Shown piece by piece: positions 1 to 11,184 of a stretch of DNA of 64,000 bases (position 1 is its first letter; each line of letters opens with the position of its first letter). The stretch lies in the NCBI GenBank assembly GCA_024803745.1, contig JANJXV010000037.1, positions 2,169,001 to 2,233,000 of the forward strand. Direction: 5' to 3'. The DNA is from Megascapheus bottae. Lineage: Eukaryota > Chordata > Mammalia > Rodentia > Geomyidae. The notes beneath the pieces were generated by a model. That model had not been told where the DNA came from. It searched no databases and was given only the letters and a program-made list of their open reading frames with translations. Position numbers and translations under genes: made by a program.

Positions 1-544
1 CTGGCTACAGTCTCTCTCAAGTTGATGCAAATCTACCCAGCTCGAGCCATGGGCGCCTCACTTCCTTCCTCTGAATCTACAAGGGATCCTCTTGGAGACC
101 AGGGGAAGGCCAAGCAGCGGGCAGGATTTCGAAGGGGATGTCCCCAGTTGGACTTGCATTGTTTATCACTAAAACAAACACTTCCTGTAGTCCCCATGTG
201 TAGAAGGAAGATCAGATCCTGTGTGCATGTGAAGAATTAACAAAAACGAACAAGGAGTAGCAGAGCAACTGTAGCTGCAAAGCTAGGCAGGTGCTCCATG
301 CTTTCCAGGACTTAAATATAGTCTGGTGTGAGGCAGGAATGGGTGGTGAGATCACCTTGGAAGGATTGCACGCATTAATTAAGAGCTCTTATAGGAATCT
401 CAATATCCTTCCATGGAGAGAGAAGAGTACAAGTTAAGACTCCCAGGATGGAATCTTAAGTTCTAACTTCTGCTTCCCCTTTACTCAAGTTAACTTTGAG
501 TAAATTATTTACATTTTCTTCTGTGTGTGTGTGTGTATGTACAT

Positions 545-955
545 GCATGCCAGGATTAGAGCTAAAACATAGGATTTAGGCACTATGCCTTAAGCTTTTT
601 CACTCAAGACTCTATCAATGGAGCCACACCTTCTGTTTGTTTGTTTCTTTCTTTCTTTCTTTTTCTTTTGGTGTGGGGCTTGAACTGTGGATGTGGGGCG
701 CTGTTCCACAGTGCCACTTCTGATTTTCTGGTAGTTAACTGAGAGTAAGAGTCTCTTAGGGACTTTTCCTGCCTCAGCTGGCTTTGAATTGCAATCCTTC
801 AATCTCAGCCTCCTGAGTAGCTAGGATTTTAGGCACAAGCTACCAGTGTCTGGCAACTTCTGGCTTTTTCCTGGTTACGTGGAGATAAGACAGACTTCCC
901 TGTCTGGCTAGTTTAGAATCTTGATTCTCAGATGTCAGCCTCCGGGTAGCTAGCC
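545..955 (-). mobile_element. Type B SINE interrupted by another SINE
   Basis: Type B is a B1-like left arm (GCCTGTAATCCTAG... on its sense strand) fused to an ID-like right arm. Here an older minus-sense copy (about 545-640 and 858-955) is split by a younger minus-sense copy with a TTTC-rich tail (about 650-853). A CTTCTG-like duplication flanks the inner copy. Confidence 0.75.
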
Positions 956-1669
956 ATGAGTGAGTACCTAGTATGTCTCCTGCTGGACACAGATCTAGGG
1001 GTTGATATCAAAGTCTGATGAGGAATGGTTGGGGAGCAGCTTATTATGAAGGATGGTAGGCTAGCACAGTTCTCTGATGTGCTGTTATTTCAGGAAGACA
1101 ATGAGGTAAAAGGTAAGTTAGGTGGGAAAAAAGTCATGGGGGCGTTTCCAGTGGCTGTGTCCCCAGAAACCAGGCTAGGATGGTAGGTTCAGAAAGTCTT
1201 CAGTGCCCTTCCTAGAAGTTCTGTCCCAGCACTCTCAGGTTGATGCAAATCTACCCAGCTCGAGCCATGGGCACCATCCAGGGCTCTCACCTTGGTCACC
1301 CTATTTCTCAGCTCTGGGCCACCAAGGAAGCTGTGTCTTTCTCTCTCCAGGACAATTCCGGACCACAGAGGACATAGGGGCTGGGCATCACTTCCAAGGA
1401 AATAACTTTTGACTGTATGGCTGGACTCTCCCAGAATTGTTCCTTTGTCTATGGATTCTTCCCTGTTTAGCTCATAAAGGAAATGGTTCCAGGAGGAAGT
1501 GGAAAACGGTGACACACATGCTCAACACCCCCCACCAACATGGCAGCTGCTTCCGGTTTGGTCAGTCTGCACCATCAACTTCACCCAAGAGTAGGGGACA
1601 GCACAGTTCCAGGCAGAGGCCTGCAAAGCCTATAATAAAAGCAGATAGCATGTGCAGGCTCTTAAAGTG

Positions 1670-1890
1670 AATTTCCAGATGTTGTGCTAAGTATTTGGGT
1701 GGATTACTTCATTTAATCTTCATAACGGCCCTGTAAACTAAGTTCTATTTTTACCTGTTACTTTAGAACACATGGACCCAGGGAGGCTCTGAAAGCCATT
1801 GCGGTTTGCCCAAAGGCATACATCTAGCAACTGAGATACAAACTGAGACCCCAATTTGGAGCTTAAGCTTCCTACTTCTGCATATGAAGT
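1670..1890 (-). mobile_element. MIR fragment
   Basis: The stretch TGTGCTAAGTATTTGGG...TTTAATCTTCATAACGGCC...CCAAAGGCATACATCTAGCAAC follows the antisense MIR consensus in order. Confidence 0.65.
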
Positions 1891-1975
1891 CTTTGATCTT
1901 CCTCATTAAGACTTGCTAATGCAAGGTACAGTGCCTGGAGAGCACTTTCATTTCGTTTTAAGAACAGGAATAGGA

Positions 1976-2200
1976 TTTGGGAGCTAGTGGCTTACACCTG
2001 TAATCCAAGCTACTTATGAGGCTGAGATATGAAGATTTTGGTTTGGTTCAAAGCCAGCCTGGGCAGGAAAGTCTGTGAGACTCTTATCTCCAAAAAACTT
2101 TAACCCAAAAGCTTTTCAAGTGGTAGAGTACTAGTCTTGAGAAAAAGAAGCTCAGAGACAGTGTCCAGGCCCTAAGTTCATGCCCCAGGGTAGGCACGCG
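1976..2200 (+). mobile_element. Type B SINE, tail expanded into microsatellite
   Basis: Left arm (GCTTACACCTGTAATCC) and right arm (AAGTGGTAGAGTACTAG, AGTTCATGCCCC) are both present. The A-rich tail is replaced by the CA/CG repeat that follows. Confidence 0.8.
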
Positions 2201-2214
2201 GGCACCGTGTGCGA

Positions 2215-2271
2215 GCGCGCACACACACATACACACATATACACACACGCACGCGCGCGCGCGCGCACACA

Positions 2272-2317
<46 letters not shown>
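2215..2317. repeat. Alternating purine-pyrimidine tract (CA/CG/TA)
   Basis: About 103 bases alternate purine and pyrimidine without a break, including a run of CG dinucleotides near 2250-2266 and a long CA run to 2317. It begins in the SINE tail. Confidence 0.95.
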
Positions 2318-2320
<3 letters not shown>

Positions 2321-2589
2321 GAATAGGCCATTAGCTTGCCTCCCAGGCCTATTGTGAGACTCAAGTCCCACAGGCCAATGAGTCAGACCACCTGAAGACT
2401 AAAGTAGAATTAATGACAGCTATAGGATTACTAATAACATGCCATCCTTCAGCACCCCTTGCCAACCAAATGGCAGAGATGAGTCTCAGTGCCAGCCACT
2501 CAGAGAGGTTCAGTGTACGTGGAGCATCAGCTCACAGAGCCTCAATGTAGGAAATGAGCTCAGACGGGCAGGTACTCTGAGCCATACCT

Positions 2590-2836
2590 TAAACCTTTAT
2601 GGTTTTTCCCGTTTTTTAAAATAGGCTTTTGCTTTTTGCCCAGGCCAGCCTAGACTGTGATCCTTCTATTTATATTTCTCATATAACTGGAATGTGGGGC
2701 ATGCATACTACACCAGCTTTTTATGGGTTGCAAAGAGATCTAACAAACTTCTTGCCCCAGTGGCCTTTAACTGTGAACTTCCACACCTCAGACCTCTAAA
2801 CCCTTAGGATTATAGGTGCGAGCCACCATGCCTGCA
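2590..2836 (-). mobile_element. Two old B1-like fragments
   Basis: GCCCAGGCCAGCCTAGACTG and later CCTTAGGATTATAGGTGCGA with GCCACCATGCC are antisense B1/7SL-like hallmarks, diverged, in tandem. Confidence 0.6.
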
Positions 2837-2954
2837 TGGACTTTTGGAACACACTGTTCTTATTTGTTTTACCATTTCTGATTTTTTCCTTTCATTCTGG
2901 AGATCTCATCCCAGCCCCATGTTGTCTGCTCATGGCACATGCTCCCTGAAGACG

Positions 2955-3110
2955 TTTCTTAGTGGCTGTGTGACCCCAGGCAATTCATTTAACTTCTCTA
3001 TGTCTGCTTCTTCATCTGTAAGATGGGGGTGATACCGTGTCATAAAGAGTCAGCTGAGTATTATATAATGTGCTTAGAACAGCTCCTGATGCAAACCCAG
3101 GTAGCCATTA
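2955..3110 (+). mobile_element. MIR fragment
   Basis: GTGTGACCCCAGGCAATTCA, TTTAACTTCTCTATGTCTGC and TTCATCTGTAAGATGGGG follow the MIR core in order. Confidence 0.75.
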
Positions 3111-3577
3111 TTTTTGCATAAAATCTCCCCTAGAGAGCAGACAGTGTCCATTCATCTCTCATCTTTGAGACCTGGCTGAAACGCCACCTCCTGCAGGTGA
3201 TAGGATCCTGTGATGTGCAAATGAGGTCACTGTGTCCTTGGCTTCTGAGTGGACGATTTGTTCTACATCCTCCTTCACTGAGTTGTTAATCTACAAGGGA
3301 AGAGCTCCCTGCTGGCCAGATGCCCAGAACAGCCATTGGGGTTGCTGCAGATGCCCCAGGAAGGGACTCACTGGAATGCAGAGGAGGGGCCACCAGCAGG
3401 GAGGGGCCAGTGAATCTTCCGGTAACACATCCAAGAATAGAGAGCTCCTGAGCATTGGGGTAGGGGGAAAGGCAGCACCACAATCACAACATTGGGTTCA
3501 CCATAGAGAGGAATCAACAGTCCAGACATATGGCCTAGGAGGAGAAGCAGATGTTCCAAGAAGGGCTGGGCTGGATG

Positions 3578-3607
3578 AGACAGACAGACAGACAGACAGA
3601 CAGACAG
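3578..3607. repeat. (GACA)n microsatellite
   Basis: Seven to eight tandem GACA units. Confidence 0.95.
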
Positions 3608-4089
3608 CCCTGGTAGGAAATGGGCATGCATGGGAATGGGAGAGGGCAGACAATGTGAACTGAGGTGAGAAGCACCCAGAATCAAACCTGGGATTGGCTT
3701 TCTATCACTCAGTGGCTGGGCAGGTAACATCTCTCATCAAGCCTTCTTTTTGTCACTTGCAAGACAAAGGTCTTAAGCATACTGGTTTTGAAGGGCTGTG
3801 GCAAGGAGAGGAATGAGACTGTCCACCTGCTTAGAAATCTCCCTTCCCATGTCCCTCCCAGAGCTTACCCTGGATTTGGCTCTGAGCCAGGGCCCTGGGG
3901 CTCCCACCAGAAGCCCAGCTGTCTCCTGAGCAGGGTCTGGGGGGATTGAAGCAAAAAAAGGGCTACAGAAATGGATATCTCCTTTATTTATCCCACTTAG
4001 ACTAACAGGTCTGTGCCACTAATGCCATGACAATGGACAGCTTAAGCTTTAAATGGCTCCATTCTTAAACATCAAGGTGAAGTTAGTCT

Positions 4090-4260
4090 AAATGTATACC
4101 GTTCTCACCCGAAGTATTTGCTGCAGCTCTCAATTGGCCTCTGCTGTCCAACCTCTCATTTCCACGCTTGACTGCATCCCCCATTGCAACCCATCTGAAC
4201 TCTTCTTGCTCACACCTCTAAACAGCTCCCCAGAACCCAGGATACCAGCTTTCCTCTGTC
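4090..4260 (+). mobile_element. Possible L2 fragment
   Basis: Pyrimidine-rich text resembling the L2 3' region (TTCTTGCTCACACCTCTAAA). Weak similarity only. Confidence 0.35.
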
Positions 4261-4389
4261 TGTCTGGGGGGAACTCCCATCCCTCAGGGAGAAGGCATCC
4301 AATGAGCGAGAAGGAAGGTTCTGAGAGAACTCGGGTCCCTCTGGAACTTAGTGAAGTTCAAGATCAAGAACTGGGTGTGAACTAAAAAC

Positions 4390-4592
4390 GCAGGGTCTCA
4401 TGCTCCTGCTTAGCTTTTCTGCTCAAGGCTGGTGCTCCACCACTTGAGCCACAGCTCCACTTCATGGCTTTGCTGGTTAACTGGAGATAAAGAATCTCAT
4501 GTCCTTTTCTGACTGGGCTAGCTTTGAACTAAGATAACCAGATCTCAGGCTTCTAAATAGCTAAGATTACAGAGGTGAGCCACCGGCACTCA
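4390..4592 (-). mobile_element. Type B SINE
   Basis: CTTGAGCCACAGCTCCACTT, GTTAACTGGAGATAAAGA and AGATTACAGAGGTGAGCCAC mark right arm, linker and left arm of a minus-sense copy. Confidence 0.75.
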
Positions 4593-4666
4593 ATTCCTCT
4601 AAAGTTTATTAAGAAGGGAACTGTACAGGCAAGCATGTATTCTGGATACTCAGGTTTTGTTGTTGT

Positions 4667-4758
4667 TGTTTTTTTTTTTGTTTGTTTGCTCTGGTACTGG
4701 GCTTGGGGTTTCCTGCTTGCTAGACAGGTCCTCTACTCCTTAAGTCACGCATCTAACC
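4667..4758 (-). mobile_element. ID-like tRNA-derived SINE fragment
   Basis: T-rich tail followed by CTGGTACTGGGCTTGGGG and TGCTTGCTAGACAGGTCCTC, an antisense tRNA-like unit. Confidence 0.5.
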
Positions 4759-4778
4759 TTGTTTTGCCCCAATTACTT

Positions 4779-4975
4779 TATCTACTGGTCCTGGGGCTTG
4801 AACTCGGGATCTGGGCACTTTCTTTTGGCTAAAGATGAGCACTTCCAGCTTTCTGGGAGTTAACTGAAGATAAAAGTCCCCCAGCCTTTCCTGCCTAGGC
4901 TGGCTTTGAATCATAATCTTCAGACCTGAGCCTCCTGAGTAGTTGGGATTACAGGAGAGAGCCACTGGTGCCTGG
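4779..4975 (-). mobile_element. Type B SINE
   Basis: GGTCCTGGGGCTTGAACTCG through GTTAACTGAAGATAAAAG to TGGGATTACAGGAGAGAGCC, minus sense. Confidence 0.8.
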
Positions 4976-5224
4976 TGCTTTGGTTATTTTTTTTTTACAT
5001 TTTTTTATTAAAGAATTTATTAACGTTGATTTTTACATCATATTTTAAATGACAAGTTTAATGAACAAGTGTTCAAGAAGGGAATCTCTATTTACAATCA
5101 CTGGGACTTAGTATTTAGAACTTAATCAAAATTAGGCTAAGGGTTTGTATGTCATAGAAACATATTAATTTATGAAACAAAATGTTATGTCTATAGAGTC
5201 ATAGGTTTTTATGTCTATAGCTTT

Positions 5225-5465
5225 AGTTATTTTTGAAACAGATTTGAGGCTGGCCTAGCCTGGAACATGATTTTCCTATTTATTCTTTCCACCATAGTTT
5301 GAATGACAAATGTGTCATACTGTGTCCAGCTCTTTATTAGTTGAGATGGGGTCTGATAAACTTTTTTTTTTTTTTTTTTTTTGTCTAGCCTGGCCTTGAA
5401 AATCTTCATCCCCCAGATCCCAGGCTCCCACACAGGATAGCATGTGTAGCCATTAGTGCCTGGTC
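5225..5465 (-). mobile_element. Two old B1-like fragments with T tract
   Basis: GAGGCTGGCCTAGCCTGGAA and, after a T17 run at about 5361-5382, GTCTAGCCTGGCCTTGAAAA with TGTGTAGCCATTAGTGCCTG. Both are diverged antisense B1-like arms. Confidence 0.6.
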
Positions 5466-5499
5466 CCAAGTATTGGCTTTCAAAAAAGAATGGAATGCT

Positions 5500-5670
5500 T
5501 CTAGTATGTTAAGTACCGGCTCTTCTAGGTCACAATCATTGGTAGATAGGAGGCTGTTAACTCCATTTTTAGTTGAAGAAACAGAGAGTCAGAGGGTTAA
5601 GTGGATGCAGAGTCTGGACTCAGACCAGGCAACCTGACACTGACAGCTAGCTCTGGCACTTGGTTCTGAC
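5500..5670 (-). mobile_element. Probable MIR fragment
   Basis: TTAACTCCATTTTTAGTTGA, AGAAACAGAGAGTCAGAGGG and TTAAGTGGATGCAGAG resemble antisense MIR. Confidence 0.5.
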
Positions 5671-6417
5671 CTTATCTCCTCTATTATTAGGAACTGATCA
5701 CAAGTAACTGAGCCTCAAAAGACCCAGACGCACCCAGTCAGGGGCCTGTGATATAAAGGGGGGCAGGCACAGAAGGAGGGGAGCTCTTTTATTTCTATCA
5801 GCCCAGAGGGCAGGGCTGCAGGCTGGGCTTTGCTCCCTGAGCATCTTCTAGGCCTTTCTTTCTTCTCCATCACTGTTTAGTTGGGAAACCATCCTGGCAC
5901 GCATTTGATTCTTGGCTAGAAAGTGTTCTTTATCTTCTCTTTGATGGAAACATCTGATCTCAAGCACTAGTGCCGAATTTGTCCCTTTCCCCCGTATTCT
6001 TCTCAGCTGCACCTAGCTGCTGACTGGAGGGGTAGCACAGCCACTCACCTCTCTGGCTTCCTGGTACACTCTCAGGAGATCAGTTCACTTCTTGGTTCAA
6101 GTGGAGCTAAACAACAAAAAAATTCCCCCTTGGTTTCTTACCAGCAGGACCTACTCTCACAAACCCTTCAACCAGAATGGGCAGGAAGGGTAAATATTTA
6201 TTCTACAAATGAAGGAGTCTGATTTCATCTTCAAAGGAAAGCCTGCATATAAATTACCATAATTTCTCCATCCTAAGATGTTATTGGCTTGAAGATGTTT
6301 TTATCTATTGAATAATTACATTTTAAAGAGAAAAATGAATAAATTAATGTCAGTGGTAAGAGATGTTCTGAGCTTTTTAAAATTGTGCCTTTGTATCTAG
6401 GAAATAAAATAATGCTT

Positions 6418-6418
6418 G

Positions 6419-6465
<47 letters not shown>

Positions 6466-6487
6466 TCCTTTTCTTTTCTTTTCTTTT
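6418..6487. repeat. (TTTC)n microsatellite
   Basis: About twelve TTTC units, then a TTTTC-rich run, leading into a SINE fragment as its reversed tail. Confidence 0.95.
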
Positions 6488-6695
6488 TCATTCTTGGGGT
6501 TTGACCTCAAGGTCTTATGCTTGCTAGACAAGTGTTCTCTCTCTTGAGGCTATTTCTAGTCCCTTGAACTGTTCTCTTCTTCTCTCTTCTTTTCCAGAAA
6601 GTGACTTGCATTTTTTGCCCAGGCTGACCTGGACTGAGATCTACCTATGGCCTCTCCTGTAATGGGATGGCAGCTATGAATCACAACACCCAGCT
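6488..6695 (-). mobile_element. ID-like and B1-like SINE fragments
   Basis: TCTTATGCTTGCTAGACAAG (tRNA-like) is followed by TTTTGCCCAGGCTGACCTGG and CAGCTATGAATCACAACACC (B1-like). Confidence 0.6.
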
Positions 6696-6850
6696 TGGTG
6701 GTTATGATGAAGTCTTACTAACATTTAATCCTTCCAGTCTGCCTCTACCCAAGAAGTAGCTGGAATTACACTCATCAACTACTATGCCCAGTTCTCCAAT
6801 TTTGATTTTCTTCTTTTGGCTCCAGTGCTATCAGAAAAAAAGGCTCCCAA

Positions 6851-7039
6851 GGGCCAGGAGTGTGGCCTAGTGGTAGAGTGCTTGCCTAGCATGCACAAAG
6901 ACCCAGGTTCGATTCCTTGGGACCACATACATAGAAAAAAGCTGAAAGTGGTGCTGTGGCTCAAGTGGTAGAGCTCTAGCCTTAAGTAAAAAGCTCAAAG
7001 ACAGTGCTCAGGTTCTGAGTTCAAGCCTCAGGACCAAAA
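6851..7039 (+). mobile_element. Type A SINE with 16-bp target-site duplication
   Basis: Type A is a dimer: first tRNA-like unit (GTGGCCTAGTGGTAGAGTGC, box B GGTTCGATTCC), an A-rich linker, then TGTGGCTCAAGTGGTAGAGC. AAAAAAAGGCTCCCAA occurs at 6835-6850 and again at 7040-7055, fixing the borders. Confidence 0.92.
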
Positions 7040-7254
7040 AAAAAAAGGCTCCCAAACCCTGACTCAGCCATGGTGACACATAGGCAAGTACTATTAATGT
7101 GTCCAGGTCAGTAACCCTAAACTCTGTGGACTGTGGCCATGAGGGCAAGTCACAGCCATTCCAAGTTCTGATGGCTCTGCAAAACCCATGCACAGGCTTC
7201 TGCTGTGCAGATATGCACCTATGCTGTGCTGAAGCCATGTGACCACATTAGTGG

Positions 7255-7365
7255 TCCTGTGGAATTCCAATGGGGATCCATCACGTGACCTTGGAAAAGA
7301 TGCTGTTCCCCGAACCTCAATTTCCCCAGCTGTAAAATAGAACGAATAGGGTTATAAAAATGTTT
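7255..7365 (+). mobile_element. MIR fragment
   Basis: CACGTGACCTTGGAAAAGAT, CCTCAATTTCCCCAGCTGTA and AAATAGAACGAATAGGG match the MIR core order. Confidence 0.65.
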
Positions 7366-7373
7366 TCTGGTTT

Positions 7374-7905
7374 TTTTTCCCTTTCTTTTGGTGCTGGCTC
7401 TGGGGCTTGAACTATGGACCTGGGTATTGTTGCTGAGCTTCTTTTTCTTTGCTCTTTCTTTCTTTCTTTTTTTTTTTTTTTGTGGGTCATGGGTCTTGAA
7501 CTCTGGCCTGGGTGCTGTCTCTGAGCATTTCAGCTCAAGGCTACCGCCCTACCCCGGAGCCACAGTCCCTCTTCCTGTTTTCTAGTGATTAATTGGAGAT
7601 AAGAGTCTCATGGTCTTTAGTGCTTGGGCTGGCTCTGAACCATGATCCTCAGATCTCAGCCTCCTGAGTAGCTAGGATTACAAGCATGAGCCGCCATGCT
7701 GGGCTTCTTTTTCTTAAGGCTAGAGCTTTTCTACCACTTGAGTGACAGTATCACTTCTGGCTTTTTCTGAGTAGTTTATTGGAGCTAAGAGTCTCATGCC
7801 TTTTCTTGTGCAGGCTGGCTTGGAACCATGATCTTCCGATCTCACCCACCTGATCCTAGGATCCTGATCCTAGGATCACAGGCGTGAGCCTTCAGCAGCA
7901 CCTGG
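7374..7905 (-). mobile_element. Type B SINE split by a second type B SINE
   Basis: The inner copy (about 7450-7702) is flanked by a perfect 13-bp duplication GCTTCTTTTTCTT at 7437-7449 and 7703-7715. The outer copy continues across it (7374-7436 and 7716-7905). Both are minus sense. A local repeat of GATCCTAGGATC lies near 7851-7875. Confidence 0.9.
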
Positions 7906-9101
7906 CCCTAAGTGGTTTCCAATGCTCTTCTCAGGCGACCTCTGGAATTGGTCTGGCCCACAGGGGCTGCACTGGGGTATGGTAGATAAAGTGGGCTCTG
8001 CCTAGTATCTTCATGCCCTCTGTGTGTAGAGCAGCTCTTGACTGCTTGCAGTGATAATTCTGAGGCTAAAAGTAAATTGGAAAACATGGGTAAGTGGCAT
8101 CCTGGAGTCCTGCCCACACTACTCTAGAGATTTGAGAACAGGGTTCATATTCTCTGCCTGCACACATCCTCATGAGTCCTCTCACTATGTGCCCAAGACA
8201 AGGGCTCTTCTTAGCCTAAGCCAGGGTTTGGTCAACTTTACCATACAGGATCAGACTGTCTATATTTGAGGTTCCAAACTACTCAACTTTCTCATAATGA
8301 GAAAGTCATCACAGACAAACAATATACAACGAAGGAGCATGGCTGTGTGCCAATAAAACTTTACAGAACCTGGCTAGGACCCCTAACATTGGGCAGGAGA
8401 TTTTGCTGGCATCTGGGGCTGACAGGATTGAGGGAATGATGCCTGCCAAACACATGCTCCACCTTTCTCCTGATCTCTCAGGAGCTCATTGTTGCCCTGT
8501 GTGCTTAGAGGGCTATAAAAAGCCCTCAGCCTGGCTCCTGTGCGCCAGAAGGTGATGCCCAGCTGTCCCCAGAGCTGGAATGAGGGCAATGTGGTGTCAC
8601 ATTCTGCCCCAGCTGCAGCCTGACAGCTGTGCCAGGGAGAAGAATTGTGCCTCACCAGCTTTGCCCGTCTAACCTCCCTTCGTGTGTGGCTGGGATTCCT
8701 CAAGTGGAATTTTAGGTGGAGGCCCAGGCCTGCCTGCACTCTGCTGGGTTCTGCCTCCTGGTTAATTCCAGGGGGAGGGGAGCTGGCATTCTGAACACTA
8801 GAACTCTGGGTCATAGCAGGAAGTGGTGAGGATAAGATCTAAAAGCTCTCAGGAGCTGCTTGACCCCATGTATCCCTTCTCTGATGGACGATGACCCCGG
8901 AAAAGCTCAGGTTCCTTTTCTTTCCTCTTCTCTGCAGTCTCCTTATCCCACAGTGTAGACTTTACCGAGTTAGCTCATTACTTATTGTTTTTTGTATGCT
9001 GGGTACTGGAACTATGATAGTAAAGATAATTCCAGACAACAGGATTCGTAGGTACACAGAAGACATACTTCCATAAGTCACTAAAATCTTCTCCAAGTCC
9101 A

Positions 9102-9347
9102 GAATGGACACTGGTGGTTCATACCTTATAATCCTAGCAACTCAGGAGAATGAGAACTGAGGATTGAGATCTGAGATCTGAGATCTGCCAATCCAGGCAG
9201 GATAATCTGTAAGACACTTATGTCCAATTAACTAGCAAAAAGCCCGAAGTAGAACTGTGGTTCAAGTAGTACAGCATTAGCCTTGAGTAGAAAAATCTAA
9301 GGGAGAGTAGGAGGTCCTGAATTTGAGCTTCAGTACTGGCACAAAAA
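9102..9347 (+). mobile_element. Type B SINE
   Basis: Plus-sense copy with GAGATCTGAGATCTGAGATC triplicated in the left arm and GTGGTTCAAGTAGTACAGC in the right arm. Confidence 0.8.
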
Positions 9348-9360
9348 TCAAGTCCTGCCA

Positions 9361-9605
9361 GAAGCCAGTGGCTCATGCCTGAAATCCTAGCTACTCAGGA
9401 GGCTAAGATCGGAGGATCATGGCTCAAAGCCAGCAGCAGCAGGAAAGCTGAGATTCTTATCACCAATCACCAATTAACTACCAAAAAAAAAAAAAAAGCC
9501 AACAGAAGTAGAACTCAAGTGTTAAGGGTGATAGCCTTGAGCAAAAAAAAAAATCAAGGGACTCAAGGGACAGTGTGCAGACACTGAATTCAAGCCTAGG
9601 GATGT
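9361..9605 (+). mobile_element. Type B SINE
   Basis: GTGGCTCATGCCTGAAATCC with two internal A tracts and a tail grading into the purine-rich repeat. Confidence 0.8.
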
Positions 9606-9712
9606 GGGGGGAAGAGGGAGAGAGGGGGAAAGAGAGACAGACAGAGGAAAGACAGAGAGAGAGAGGGGGAAGGGAGGGAGGGAGAGAGATCGCATGTGCG
9701 AGAGACAGAGCG
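9606..9712. repeat. GA/GGGA purine-rich low-complexity tract
   Basis: About 100 bp of almost pure purine on the plus strand, grown from the SINE tail. Confidence 0.9.
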
Positions 9713-10466
9713 CACACAAGCTATCTATCTTTGACTGAGGAGAAGGCTGGCAACCTCTATAAGTGGGGATATGGCAGGAAGTTTCCACAGGTGATGCCCA
9801 GCTGTCTCTGACAAGAAGAGGAACAGCATGCCCATTCTGTGTCTCAGTATTTGCATCTGTCCTTGGGGAGAATGTCTTTGCCATCCAATTCACAGCACTA
9901 TTGCCAGTGACAGAAGTCACAGAAAGAAACACAGGGCTGATAAGGTCTCCAGATAAAAGACTTGAGTGTTGATTCTCAGTGTGAGGATCACCTCATCTCA
10001 TCACAAGGGGTCCATCATACCCCCAGCAACACCCGATGAATGACCGCTAAGTGAGAGCATGCATGACCACTAAGGGCAGACAGAAGTAGCCAAGCCTCTG
10101 CACCAGCTCTCCACAAGGGCTGGGTATCGCTGGGGCGAGGTTACAGGTTCCGCCACCCGCGAGCAGGAAAATGTTTCTCCAAGTTAAAGCCTGATATAAA
10201 TGTGGGCTCTTCCATCCTAGGGCTGCGGCAGTATGGCGTCCCCCTCCAGGCCTGGCTCCCCTCCAGCACTGTGTGCTGCGGTCCTGGAGGCTAGAGTTTA
10301 CAGCAAAGGTCATGGTGGGGGTGACCAAGGAGAAACCTGAGATAAACGAGGTGCATTCATTTCTGGAGCTCCATTTTGTACAGATATTCTTTGTGGGAGG
10401 GTTGAATAGAAGGAATTAACTATATTATGGTGATAGTAAATATGGCTTTTTAACATTAAAATGAGA

Positions 10467-10570
10467 CCTGGCACATGCCTGTACTCATAGCTCAGGAGTC
10501 TGAGATCTGAAGATCATGGTTTGAAACAGGCCTGGGCTGGAAAAGTCCATGAGACTCCTGTCTCCAATAA
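10467..10570 (+). mobile_element. Type B SINE left arm
   Basis: ACATGCCTGTACTCATAGCT to GAGACTCCTGTCTCCAATAA; the right arm is missing and a CA repeat follows. Confidence 0.75.
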
Positions 10571-10571
10571 A

Positions 10572-10572
<1 letters not shown>

Positions 10573-10617
<45 letters not shown>
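10573..10617. repeat. (CA)n microsatellite
   Basis: About 22 CA units. Confidence 0.97.
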
Positions 10618-10618
<1 letters not shown>

Positions 10619-11184
10619 ATAGATGTTTCAAACTTTCAGAAGATGCTTCTGAATAATAAGATGATGCTGGAATAGGGGATCCTGGAAGATGTTAGAAAAA
10701 TGTCAAAGTTCAAGGAAAAAGTAATGTGTCAGGGGAGTGGACGTCATGCCCGTGAGGTCAGAAGCTACATGAGGGCTTTGCACAAGTGTAAATTGCCTGC
10801 CAACTCTCATTCCATACCCTCAAATTACATTTCTCAGGGCATTTTCAGTGGGCCCCCCTGAGCACGATCTGATAGAGCCACTGCTTTTGACAAATAGGGA
10901 GTGGTTCTCCAGGCCAGCTGGAGAAGGCCAGAGTAGAAACAGGAAGCTTCTGGAGGAGGCGACAGGACGCAGGAGAAGAAGCCACCCGAGATCTATTTCC
11001 CAATGGTAGTCAACAGGATTTGGGATTTGATTGTATCAAGGATGAGACACAGGAAATGATGGATCACCACAAAGGACATTTCTATCTCTAAAATGAGACA
11101 CTCACTATCAAATAGAATATTGGCATTGAAAGTGGCCATATCCAGCTCCATACATTGTGTAATCCTCCCTTTCATGTATTCATC

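Noticed and set aside
2084..2371. Cys/Val repeat open frames
   Set aside because: They translate the CA/CG microsatellite.
6851..7039. tRNA-like boxes A and B, possible tRNA gene
   Set aside because: The unit belongs to a dimeric SINE with A tail and target-site duplications. Dozens of similar copies occur in the window.
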